A stretch of DNA of 5,175 nucleotides, from NCBI GenBank assembly GCA_934254755.1, contig CAKQMM010000108.1, positions 1 to 5,175 of the forward strand, read 5' to 3'. Position 1 is the stretch's first letter. Each line of letters opens with the position of its first letter. Shown here in pieces: positions 1 to 5,131 of the stretch. Under the pieces are notes generated by a model. It did not search any database. It saw only the letters and a list, made by a program, of their open reading frames with translations, and was not told where the DNA came from. Origin of the DNA: an uncultured Clostridia bacterium (GTDB lineage: Bacteria > Bacillota > Clostridia > Christensenellales > Borkfalkiaceae). Position numbers and translations under genes: made by a program.

Positions 1-1100
1 TTGCAAAAATCGTCGGCGCGCCGTTTATTAAGGTCGAGGCGACTAAATATACCGAAGTCGGATACGTCGGGCGCGACGTAGAGTCTATGGTGCGCGATTT
101 GGTCGAGTGCAGTATTCGCCTCGTTAAAGAAGAGCAGATGAAGACCGTTTCCGGTAAAGCGAAAGCGATTGCCGAAAAAAAGGTTTACAAAATTTTGCTC
201 GAAGCAAAAGCGGGCGAGCGCGGCGAAAAACCGAAAGAGCTTTTTGAAAGCGAAATTTTAAACGACTTGCGCGAGGGTAAGTTCGATAAAACCGTTATCG
301 AAATGCTCGTTGACGATTCGCCCAAACAACTCGATTTAGGCGTGGGCGGCGCGGAAATAAACATCGGCTCTATCTTCGGCGATATGCTTCCGAAACGCCA
401 AAAAAAGCGCAAGCTTACCGTAAAGGAAGCCCTTAATTACATCACGAACGAAGAAAGCGACAAACTTATCGACGAAGACGCCGTTAATACCGAAGGTCTT
501 CGCCGCGCCGAGCAGGACGGCATAATTTTCATTGATGAAATCGACAAAATCGCCGCGAAATCAAACCACGGCGGAGCAGACGTTTCCCGCGAGGGCGTTC
601 AGCGCGATATTTTGCCGATCGTTGAGGGTTGCACCGTTATGACGAAGTACGGCGCGATTAAAACCGACTACATTTTATTCATCGCGGCGGGCGCGTTCCA
701 CGTTTCAAAGGTGGAAGATTTAATTCCCGAACTTCAAGGCAGGTTCCCCGTTAAGGTTGAGCTTACGAGTTTATCTAAGGAAGACTTCGTAAACATTTTA
801 ACTATGCCCGAAAACGCGATTACGATTCAGTATAAAAACTTACTGCTCGTAGATAACGTCGATTTAAAATTCACGCCCGACGCAATCGAAACGATTGCCG
901 AAGTCGCCGCAGAGCAAAACGCGGCGAGCGAAGATATCGGCGCGCGCAGGCTTCACGCCGTAATGGAAAACTTGCTTGAAGATATATCTTTCAACGCAAG
1001 CGACGAAATTCCGCTTACCGAAGTAACCGTCGATAAGCAGTACGTCAGCGACCATTTGCCCGACGCGGCAAGCCGCAACCTTAAAAAATATATTCTTTAA
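1..1100 (+). CDS. hslU: HslU (ClpY), ATPase/unfoldase subunit of the HslUV protease, 5'-truncated by window edge
   Basis: HslU is the cytoplasmic AAA+ hexamer that unfolds substrates and threads them into the HslV peptidase. The reading frame is open from base 3 (365 visible residues) and begins in the conserved stretch after Walker A, so roughly 70 N-terminal residues including the P-loop are outside the window. Visible in order (numbered from the first full codon): pore-loop GYVG at about 20-23 followed by RDVES; the charged intermediate (I) domain at about 38-160; Walker B IIFIDEID at about 174-181 (bases 522-545); DVSREGVQRD; the sensor-type FIAAGAFHVS segment; LIPELQGR with the arginine-finger candidate; sensor 2 GARR near 313-316; and the typical C-terminus ending YIL, the tail HslU inserts into HslV. 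Estimated full length fits the family. hslV is expected upstream but is not visible. hisS follows 29 bases downstream and is probably co-transcribed. Confidence 0.97.
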   Translation, partial: AKIVGAPFIKVEATKYTEVGYVGRDVESMVRDLVECSIRLVKEEQMKTVSGKAKAIAEKKVYKILLEAKAGERGEKPKELFESEILNDLREGKFDKTVIEMLVDDSPKQLDLGVGGAEINIGSIFGDMLPKRQKKRKLTVKEALNYITNEESDKLIDEDAVNTEGLRRAEQDGIIFIDEIDKIAAKSNHGGADVSREGVQRDILPIVEGCTVMTKYGAIKTDYILFIAAGAFHVSKVEDLIPELQGRFPVKVELTSLSKEDFVNILTMPENAITIQYKNLLLVDNVDLKFTPDAIETIAEVAAEQNAASEDIGARRLHAVMENLLEDISFNASDEIPLTEVTVDKQYVSDHLPDAASRNLKKYIL

Positions 1101-1105
1101 AAAAA

Positions 1106-1118
1106 GCCCTTTCAGGGC
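1106..1118. other. Small hairpin between hslU and hisS
   Basis: GCCCT-TTC-AGGGC forms a five-pair stem with a three-base loop, immediately before the hisS ribosome binding site. The A-run lies on its 5' side, so on the plus strand it lacks the U-tract of a terminator. Read on the minus strand it is followed by six T and would resemble a weak terminator, but no minus-strand gene lies here. It could act as an mRNA processing or stability element between the two genes, or modulate access to the adjacent binding site; this is inference. Confidence 0.4.
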
Positions 1119-1129
1119 AAAGGTGATTT

Positions 1130-2374
1130 ATGATAAATATCCCCAAAGGCACGAAAGACGTATTGCCCGAAGAAAGTTACAAGTGGCACTACGTTGAAAA
1201 TCTTGTCAGAAGCGTTGCGGACGCGTTCGACGTGAAAGAGATTCGCACCCCGACGTTCGAGCATACGGAACTCTTTTTGCGCGGCGTCGGCGATACGACC
1301 GACATCGTCAACAAAGAAATGTACACTTTTGAAGATAAGGGCAAGCGCAGCATTACCTTAAAACCGGAAGGAACGGCGGGCGTTGCGCGCGCGTTTATCG
1401 AAAACGGGCTCTTAAACACCGCGCTTCCCCTCAAAATGTACTATATAACCCCTGTTTTCAGATATGAGCGGCCGCAGGCGGGCAGGCTCCGCGAACATCA
1501 CCAGTTCGGCGTTGAGTTTTACGGGGCTGAAAACCCGTCCATAGACGCTGAAGTTATAACCCTTGCGCACACCGTTTTGACTAAACTCGGCTTGTCGGTT
1601 GAGCTTAATATAAACAGCATGGGCTGCAAAACGTGTCGCAAAACTTATAACGACGCGCTTAAAAACTATTTTGCCGATAAACTCGACTGTCTTTGCGAAA
1701 CTTGCCGCGAAAGATATTATAAAAACCCATTAAGAATACTTGACTGTAAAGAAGAGGGTTGTAAAAAGTTGTGCGTAGACGCGCCCAAAATTACCGATTA
1801 TTTGTGCGACGATTGCGCCGCGCATTTTAAGGGTCTTCAAAAAAACCTTGAAGCGGTCGGGCTTAAATACAATATTAACCCCTATATCGTAAGGGGGCTT
1901 GACTATTATACCAAAACGGTTTTCGAGTTTGTGACTACGGCTCTCGGCTCGCAAGGCACCGTTTGCGGCGGCGGAAGATACGACGGGCTTATCGAACAAA
2001 TCGGCGGCAAACCCACCCCCGGCGTAGGGTTCGGAATGGGGCTTGAACGCGTGCTTATGTTAATGGAAGCCGAAGGGGTTAAAATTCCCGAAGAAACTCC
2101 CGTTAAACTTTATATTGCCGCGCTTGGCGACGAAGCGAAGGTCATCGCGCTTAAAATTGCGGACGGACTTCGCAAAAAAGGCGTCAAGACGGAAATCGAC
2201 CACATGGGGCGCGGGTTTAAGGCGCAGTTTAAGTATGCCGACAAAATTAACGCGGAGTACGTTTTGGCGATAGGCGACGACGAGGTTGCAAGCGGAAACG
2301 CAAAACTCAAGCGCATGAGCGACGGTTCGACCGTAGAAGTTACGCTTGACGGCGTTATAGATTTTAACTTTTAA
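1130..2374 (+). CDS. hisS: Histidine--tRNA ligase (HisRS), class II
   Basis: The enzyme charges tRNA-His with histidine using ATP in the cytoplasm and acts as a homodimer. The 414 residues match the usual bacterial length. The start ATG is preceded by AAAGGTG (1119-1125) with a four-base gap, and the N-terminus (IPKGTKDVLPEE) is the standard HisRS beginning. Motif 1 with Pro41 (RTPTFEHTELF), motif 2 around 107-129 (PVFRYERPQAGRLREHHQFG), HisA RGLDYYTKT at 255-263, HisB GGGRYDG at 280-286 and motif 3 GVGFGMGLERVL at 298-309 are all present. The C-terminal anticodon-binding domain starts near 324 and includes KAQFKYADK at 364-372. The insertion between motif 2 and HisA carries ten cysteines at 166-229 in C-x2-C-like groups, a possible metal site found in related clostridial-type enzymes. 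With only 29 bases after hslU and no terminator, it is probably read through from upstream. Confidence 0.98.
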   Translation: MINIPKGTKDVLPEESYKWHYVENLVRSVADAFDVKEIRTPTFEHTELFLRGVGDTTDIVNKEMYTFEDKGKRSITLKPEGTAGVARAFIENGLLNTALPLKMYYITPVFRYERPQAGRLREHHQFGVEFYGAENPSIDAEVITLAHTVLTKLGLSVELNINSMGCKTCRKTYNDALKNYFADKLDCLCETCRERYYKNPLRILDCKEEGCKKLCVDAPKITDYLCDDCAAHFKGLQKNLEAVGLKYNINPYIVRGLDYYTKTVFEFVTTALGSQGTVCGGGRYDGLIEQIGGKPTPGVGFGMGLERVLMLMEAEGVKIPEETPVKLYIAALGDEAKVIALKIADGLRKKGVKTEIDHMGRGFKAQFKYADKINAEYVLAIGDDEVASGNAKLKRMSDGSTVEVTLDGVIDFNF

Positions 2375-2380
2375 CTAAGT

Positions 2381-2432
2381 CGTGCGGGAATTTACGTTTG
2401 CGTTCGATGAAGGGCGGCTAATTCCCCGCGCG
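2381..2432 (+). other. Long imperfect stem-loop after hisS
   Basis: The arm at 2381-2392 (CGTGCGGGAATT) pairs with 2420-2432 (AATTCCCCGCGCG) over twelve pairs, with one G-U wobble and one bulged C (2427), around a 27-base loop. It begins six bases after the hisS stop. It is not followed directly by a U-run: the nearest (2447-2451, five T) lies about 15 bases downstream. It is therefore a poor intrinsic terminator. It may be a 3' stability element of the hisS transcript or a structured leader segment for thioredoxin mRNA. Confidence 0.45.
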
Positions 2433-2450
2433 CTTATAAACAAGTATTTT

Positions 2451-2459
2451 TGCGATAAT
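2451..2459 (+). promoter_or_regulatory. Candidate extended -10 promoter for the thioredoxin gene
   Basis: TGC-GATAAT gives an extended -10 (TG, one base, then five of six matches to TATAAT). No good -35 hexamer stands 16-18 bases upstream (CGCTTA at 2431-2436 is weak), which is tolerable for an extended -10 promoter. Transcription would start near 2466 and leave about 20 bases of leader holding the ribosome binding site. An exact TATAAT also occurs at 2471-2476 but would place the start inside the binding site, so it is less likely to be the working element. Confidence 0.35.
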
Positions 2460-2471
2460 TTTGCGCAAAAT
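2458..2471. promoter_or_regulatory. 14-bp perfect palindrome in the thioredoxin upstream region
   Basis: ATTTTGCGCAAAAT is perfectly self-complementary, centred between 2464 and 2465. It overlaps the end of the candidate -10 and the predicted transcription start of the thioredoxin gene and ends seven bases before its ribosome binding site. That position suits an operator for a dimeric repressor, but I recognise no specific regulator motif, and an AT-flanked 14-mer could arise by chance. Confidence 0.3.
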
Positions 2472-2486
2472 ATAATCGGAGGTACT

Positions 2487-2813
2487 ATGAGCGATAAAAT
2501 TTTGGAACTTAACGGTTTCGATTTTGAAAAAACGATTAAGGAAAGCAAAGTTCCCGTTTTGGTTGACTTCTGGGCGGCGTGGTGCAGTCCTTGCAGGATG
2601 CAAGCCCCCGTTTTGAACGAGATTGCCGACGAACTCGGCGAAAAAATTCTCGTCGCGAAAGTGAACGTTGACGAAAGCGAAGAGCTTGCCATAAAGTATA
2701 ACGTTATGAGTATTCCGTTCCTTGCGGTTTTCGTGAACGGCGAACTTAAAGAATCGACCGTCGGCTTAACCACGAAAGCGGAACTTGCCGAAATGCTTAT
2801 AAAATACATGTAA
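2487..2813 (+). CDS. trxA: Thioredoxin with WCSPC active site
   Basis: A 108-residue single-domain thioredoxin, the usual length, cytoplasmic, with no signal peptide. It reduces disulfides in client proteins and is recycled by a thioredoxin reductase not seen here. The ATG at 2487 is chosen because GGAGGT sits at 2478-2483, three bases ahead, and the protein then starts where thioredoxins start; an in-frame GTG at 2382 would add 35 residues unlike the family and has no binding site. The fold is clear: VDFWAAWCSPC at 26-36 with catalytic Cys33 and Cys36, buried Asp27, Pro41 in the following helix, VNVDE at 59-63, the cis-proline loop SIP at 75-77, and Gly93 near the end. The active site has Ser in place of the common Gly (WCGPC), and Phe follows the cis-proline where Thr is usual, both of which can tune redox potential and client range. 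The symbol is given by family; a genome may hold several paralogues. Confidence 0.93.
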   Translation: MSDKILELNGFDFEKTIKESKVPVLVDFWAAWCSPCRMQAPVLNEIADELGEKILVAKVNVDESEELAIKYNVMSIPFLAVFVNGELKESTVGLTTKAELAEMLIKYM

Positions 2814-2826
2814 ACTGAATAGATAT

Positions 2827-2867
2827 AAAAAAACTCGGCGGCGTTACTGTGCTTTGCCGAGTTTTTT
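2827..2867. terminator. Bidirectional intrinsic terminator after the thioredoxin gene
   Basis: Seven A, then CTCGGC (2834-2839), a 16-base loop, then GCCGAG (2856-2861) and six T, with another T-run at 2871-2878. A/T pairs extend the stem to about twelve. The stem starts about 13 bases after the thioredoxin stop. Because both flanks are A- and T-rich it would also work on the minus strand, although no minus-strand gene is nearby. Confidence 0.9.
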
Positions 2868-2886
2868 GTGTTTTTTTTAAAACCGC

Positions 2887-2915
2887 TTGAAGTCTTTGCC
2901 GTTTCATAATACAAT
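2887..2915 (+). promoter_or_regulatory. Sigma-A-type promoter for the nucleoside hydrolase gene
   Basis: TTGAAG (2887-2892, four of six to consensus) and TACAAT (2910-2915, five of six) are separated by exactly 17 bases. The predicted start is near 2922, giving a short leader with the ribosome binding site at 2936-2941. It stands directly downstream of the preceding terminator, which supports an independent transcription unit. CATAAT at 2905-2910 overlaps and is an alternative -10. Confidence 0.65.
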
Positions 2916-2946
2916 CTATATCAGAACAATTTAGCAGGTGAATAAT

Positions 2947-3831
2947 ATGATAAAAGACGTTGTTATCGATACCGACGCGTTTAACGAAGTCGACGATCAG
3001 TTCGCGATTTCTTATCTGCTCGCAAACGGCGATAAACTGCGCACCGTCGCGCTGTACGCCGCGCCGTTTTTAAACTCTAATTCGGTTTCGCCCGAAGACG
3101 GAATGATTAAAAGTTATGAAGAAATTAAAAAACTCTTAAAAATGTGCGGACGGGGAGATTTGGTCGAAAAGACTTTTAAGGGGTCGGGCGACTACTTAAA
3201 AAGCGAGCAAACACCCGTCGTGTCCCCCGCGGCGCAAGATTTGGCGGCGCGCGCTATGAAATATACGAGCGATGCCCCATTAAACGTCGTTGCTATCGGC
3301 GCGATAACGAACGTTGCTTCCGCCGTTTTGTTAAACCCCGAAATATGCGATAAAATTCGTTTAATCTGGCTTGGCGGACACGCCGAATTTATGCCGAAGC
3401 CCGCGTACGAATTCAATATGATGCAGGATATTTTTGCGGCAAGGGTGATCATGAGTAAAATTCCCGATTTCGTGCGGTTTCCGTGCGACGGGGTGGTGAG
3501 CGAATTCAGAATATCTAAGCCGGAGATAGAGCGGTTTTTATTGAATAAAAACGAAGTCGGCAATTATCTTGCCGAAACTACCATAAAAACCGCCGACGCA
3601 TACGCTTACGGCACCGATTGGACGAGGGTTATATGGGACGTTACGCCCGTCGCGTATTTACTTAACGACGGCGATAAATTTATGCTCGTTAAAGATATGC
3701 CTTTGCGCTTGCCGATAGCGGACGGAAGTTACGAATTGGAACCGCCGCTTGATAAAACCGTCAAAACCGCGATTTATATTAAGCGCGACGAACTTATGAA
3801 CGATTTGATAAACAAAATTTTAACTTTATAA
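2947..3831 (+). CDS. Nucleoside hydrolase of the IUNH superfamily (divergent subfamily)
   Basis: Members hydrolyse the N-glycosidic bond of ribonucleosides, releasing base and ribose for salvage; the substrate here cannot be read from sequence. The protein is 294 residues (family about 300-330), without a signal peptide. ATG 2947 is chosen because AGGTGA (2936-2941) is spaced five bases ahead; GTG 2938, three residues upstream, lies inside that site. The calcium-binding Asp cluster is DTDAFNEVDDQFA at 8-20 (Asp8, Asp10, Asp16, Asp17), a variant of the classical DTDPGxDDAxA. GAITNVA at 118-124 matches the GPLTNLA loop (Thr121), EFN at 155-157 supplies the ribose-binding Asn157, and IWDVTPVAYLL at 229-239 matches the classical HDPxAVAYL segment, keeping the metal-binding Asp (231) but with Trp230 at the His position. 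The NExDDQ and WD variants occur together in a subfamily I recall from Firmicutes and Bacteroidetes, so it is probably functional but with changed chemistry or substrate. It is a single-gene unit between two terminators. Confidence 0.88.
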   Translation: MIKDVVIDTDAFNEVDDQFAISYLLANGDKLRTVALYAAPFLNSNSVSPEDGMIKSYEEIKKLLKMCGRGDLVEKTFKGSGDYLKSEQTPVVSPAAQDLAARAMKYTSDAPLNVVAIGAITNVASAVLLNPEICDKIRLIWLGGHAEFMPKPAYEFNMMQDIFAARVIMSKIPDFVRFPCDGVVSEFRISKPEIERFLLNKNEVGNYLAETTIKTADAYAYGTDWTRVIWDVTPVAYLLNDGDKFMLVKDMPLRLPIADGSYELEPPLDKTVKTAIYIKRDELMNDLINKILTL

Positions 3832-3845
3832 TAATTTTCGACAAT

Positions 3846-3874
3846 AAAAATCTCGGCAAATTGCCGAGATTTTT
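3846..3874. terminator. Bidirectional terminator between convergent genes
   Basis: A perfect inverted repeat with 14-base arms centred on 3860: AAAAATCTCGGCAA, one base, and its complement. The GC core is TCTCGGC/GCCGAGA, flanked by five A on one side and five T on the other, so it ends transcription in both directions. It lies 14 bases after the nucleoside hydrolase stop and 10 bases beyond the stop of the minus-strand kinase gene, serving both. Confidence 0.93.
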
Positions 3875-3884
3875 GCTTTTAATA

Positions 3885-4778
3885 TTATTTGACTATGCCA
3901 AAGTTTAACGCGTTTTTAAGAATTTCAACCTTAAAGTTTTTGCCGTATGAAATTTCTCCGTCAACGCAGATGGGGAAATCTTTTTTTGCGGTAAAAGTTA
4001 CCGTTTTAGCCGTCCTATGCAAAATTTTGCCGATAGTGCGTTTATGCCCGATATGTTCGCCGCGCTCATAACTCGGAACGAGAGATAAAAACTTGATTAA
4101 ACTCATCGTCTTTATAAGGCAAACGTCGATAAGTCCGTCGTCTATCTGAGAGTAGGGCGCGCACCTGTATTTGCCGCCTATGTATTGTCCGTTTGCGGCG
4201 GTGCAGAGAAGCAATTTGCCGTTTTCGTTAAGCGTTTCGCCGTCGACGGTGACGGAAACTTTGTTTCTTAACGCGCCTTTAAATATTGCGCGTATAAGCC
4301 CTGTTTTATAAGGGTTATCGGACTTGCCTTTAACGTCGTTCGCGATTTTGCAAACCGTCGCGTCAAAACCTAAATTGCAAACGTTCACGCAGTAAACGTC
4401 ATTCACTTTTATTAAATCTATCTTTTTGTTTTCGGCGTTTAAAAGGCTTTTAATATTCAGATATTTTTCAGCACCGCCGATTGATTTTACGAAATCGTTT
4501 CCGCTTCCGCAAGGGTAGACGGTAACGCTTGCGTTTTCCCGCCCGAATATTGCGTTGACCGTTTCGTTAAGCGTTCCGTCCCCGCCGCAAGCGTAAAAAC
4601 GGACCTCGCCCGCATAACTTTCAAGATATTTTTTAATAAACCCGATAGCTTCTTTTTCGTGCGTCGTAACGTGATATTCTATATCGTAATCGTTCATAAA
4701 CTCGTTAAGTTCGCTTATAATAAAATCTTTTTGGCTTACGATACCCGCAATCGGGTTAATTATAAAAACGTGCTTCAT
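3885..4778 (-). CDS. Diacylglycerol/lipid kinase family protein (YegS/BmrU/DgkB type)
   Basis: The family transfers phosphate from ATP to a lipid hydroxyl (diacylglycerol or related lipids) at the inner face of the membrane; in Gram-positives DgkB recycles diacylglycerol left by lipoteichoic acid synthesis. The 297 residues are the standard length and no transmembrane segment is evident. Motifs in order: N-terminal IINPIAG (6-12), nucleotide-binding GGDGTLNE (65-72), PCGSGNDF (89-96, the family's PxGTxND), NLGFDA (135-140), the C-domain APYSQIDDGLIDV (207-219) and VDGE (272-275) carrying the likely catalytic acid. The start ATG (complement of 4776-4778) has an AGG-containing site, GAGGCGG, seven bases upstream. 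It is transcribed alone from its own promoter and ends at the shared terminator. DgkB itself, a sphingoid-lipid kinase relative or the less defined YegS branch cannot be told apart, so no symbol is given. Confidence 0.93.
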   Translation of the reverse strand: MKHVFIINPIAGIVSQKDFIISELNEFMNDYDIEYHVTTHEKEAIGFIKKYLESYAGEVRFYACGGDGTLNETVNAIFGRENASVTVYPCGSGNDFVKSIGGAEKYLNIKSLLNAENKKIDLIKVNDVYCVNVCNLGFDATVCKIANDVKGKSDNPYKTGLIRAIFKGALRNKVSVTVDGETLNENGKLLLCTAANGQYIGGKYRCAPYSQIDDGLIDVCLIKTMSLIKFLSLVPSYERGEHIGHKRTIGKILHRTAKTVTFTAKKDFPICVDGEISYGKNFKVEILKNALNFGIVK

Positions 4779-4805
4779 CTATCCGCCTCGAATGTATTCC
4801 GTTTA

Positions 4806-4834
4806 ATAATATCCTAAAATCTGAACAAAGTCAA
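4806..4834 (-). promoter_or_regulatory. Strong sigma-A promoter of the lipid kinase gene
   Basis: Reading the minus strand, TTGACT (complement of 4829-4834, five of six) is followed after exactly 17 bases by TATTAT (complement of 4806-4811, five of six). The predicted start is near 4799, leaving a leader of about 20 bases that contains the GAGGCGG ribosome binding site. This is the best promoter in the window by match and spacing. Confidence 0.8.
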
Positions 4835-4856
4835 TTAAATTGTTCACCATTCGTTG

Positions 4857-4887
4857 CGGGGCTTTTTGCTAAGAGAACCCGTTTTTT
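4857..4887 (+). terminator. Possible terminator-like hairpin in the divergent intergenic region
   Basis: CGGG (4857-4860) pairs with CCCG (4878-4881); inside it CTTTT (4862-4866) pairs with AAGAG (4871-4875) with one G-U wobble around a TGCT loop. The two stems are separated by a small asymmetric internal loop, and six T follow (4882-4887). It faces the DUF4250-like gene but no plus-strand gene ends here, so it may stop stray transcription or belong to an unrecognised leader or short RNA. The stem is modest and could be chance in AT-rich DNA. Confidence 0.35.
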
Positions 4888-4898
4888 AAAAATTTTGG

Positions 4899-4927
4899 TT
4901 TACGGGAGCTAAGATTTGTGCTAAAAT
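4899..4927 (+). promoter_or_regulatory. Extended -10 promoter abutting the DUF4250-like start codon
   Basis: TTTACG (4899-4904, four of six) and TAAAAT (4922-4927, five of six) are 17 bases apart, and TGC directly ahead of the hexamer makes an extended -10. Six bases then separate the hexamer from the ATG at 4934, so the expected start of transcription falls on or next to that A. This predicts a transcript without a leader. Confidence 0.6.
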
Positions 4928-4933
4928 CATTAT

Positions 4934-5125
4934 ATGATGAACGTTCAGAACATTAAAGACGCAACTATTTTATTAAGCGTTATAAATGCTGCGCTTCGCG
5001 ACGAATACGATTCGCTTGAAGATCTTATATACGGCGAAGATTTAGATTTTGCGCCCGTCGAAAAATTGCTTAACGAAAACGGTTATTTTTACGACGAAAA
5101 AACGAATTCTTTCATTTTAAGGTGA
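4934..5125 (+). CDS. Small DUF4250-like protein
   Basis: A 63-residue acidic protein of unknown function. It resembles the DUF4250 family, short proteins common in clostridia and relatives, in the order of its segments: an N-terminal KDATILLSVINAALRDEYDS (8-27), matching the family's KDPxxLLSxxNxKLRDxYxS pattern; a Leu/Glu-rich helix around SLEDL (27-31) and VEKLLNENGY (42-51); and a C-terminal YDEKTNSF (53-60) matching YDExxNxF. This is recalled family knowledge. No membrane segment, signal or metal motif is visible. The start is ATG 4934 or the adjacent ATG 4937 (MMN); neither has a ribosome binding site, the nearest GGGAG being 25 bases upstream, and the promoter -10 ends six bases before the first ATG, so the mRNA appears leaderless. 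A second gene begins six bases after the stop and is likely co-transcribed. Confidence 0.82.
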   Translation: MMNVQNIKDATILLSVINAALRDEYDSLEDLIYGEDLDFAPVEKLLNENGYFYDEKTNSFILR

Positions 5126-5131
5126 GGCGGT

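Noticed and set aside
1101..1118. Functional minus-strand terminator made by the hairpin before hisS
   Set aside because: The orientation would fit, but no minus-strand gene is visible upstream of it on that strand; a chance or processing role is more likely.
1101..1129. T-box or other tRNA-sensing leader for hisS
   Set aside because: Only 29 bases separate hslU from hisS, too short for a T-box, and no conserved T-box sequence is seen.
2382..2486. A 35-residue N-terminal extension of the thioredoxin starting from GTG at 2382
   Set aside because: No ribosome binding site precedes the GTG, the added residues do not resemble thioredoxin or a signal peptide, and a GGAGGT site directly ahead of ATG 2487 gives the canonical length.
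2375..2914. A 179-residue minus-strand open frame opposite the thioredoxin gene
   Set aside because: It runs antisense through a clear thioredoxin gene and across its terminator, and its Ser-rich composition is that of a shadow frame.
2938..2946. GTG 2938 as the start of the nucleoside hydrolase
   Set aside because: The GTG lies inside the AGGTGA ribosome binding site, which is correctly spaced for ATG 2947.
3889..4071. A 60-residue plus-strand frame opposite the lipid kinase gene
   Set aside because: It is antisense to the conserved C-terminal domain of the kinase and has no independent support.
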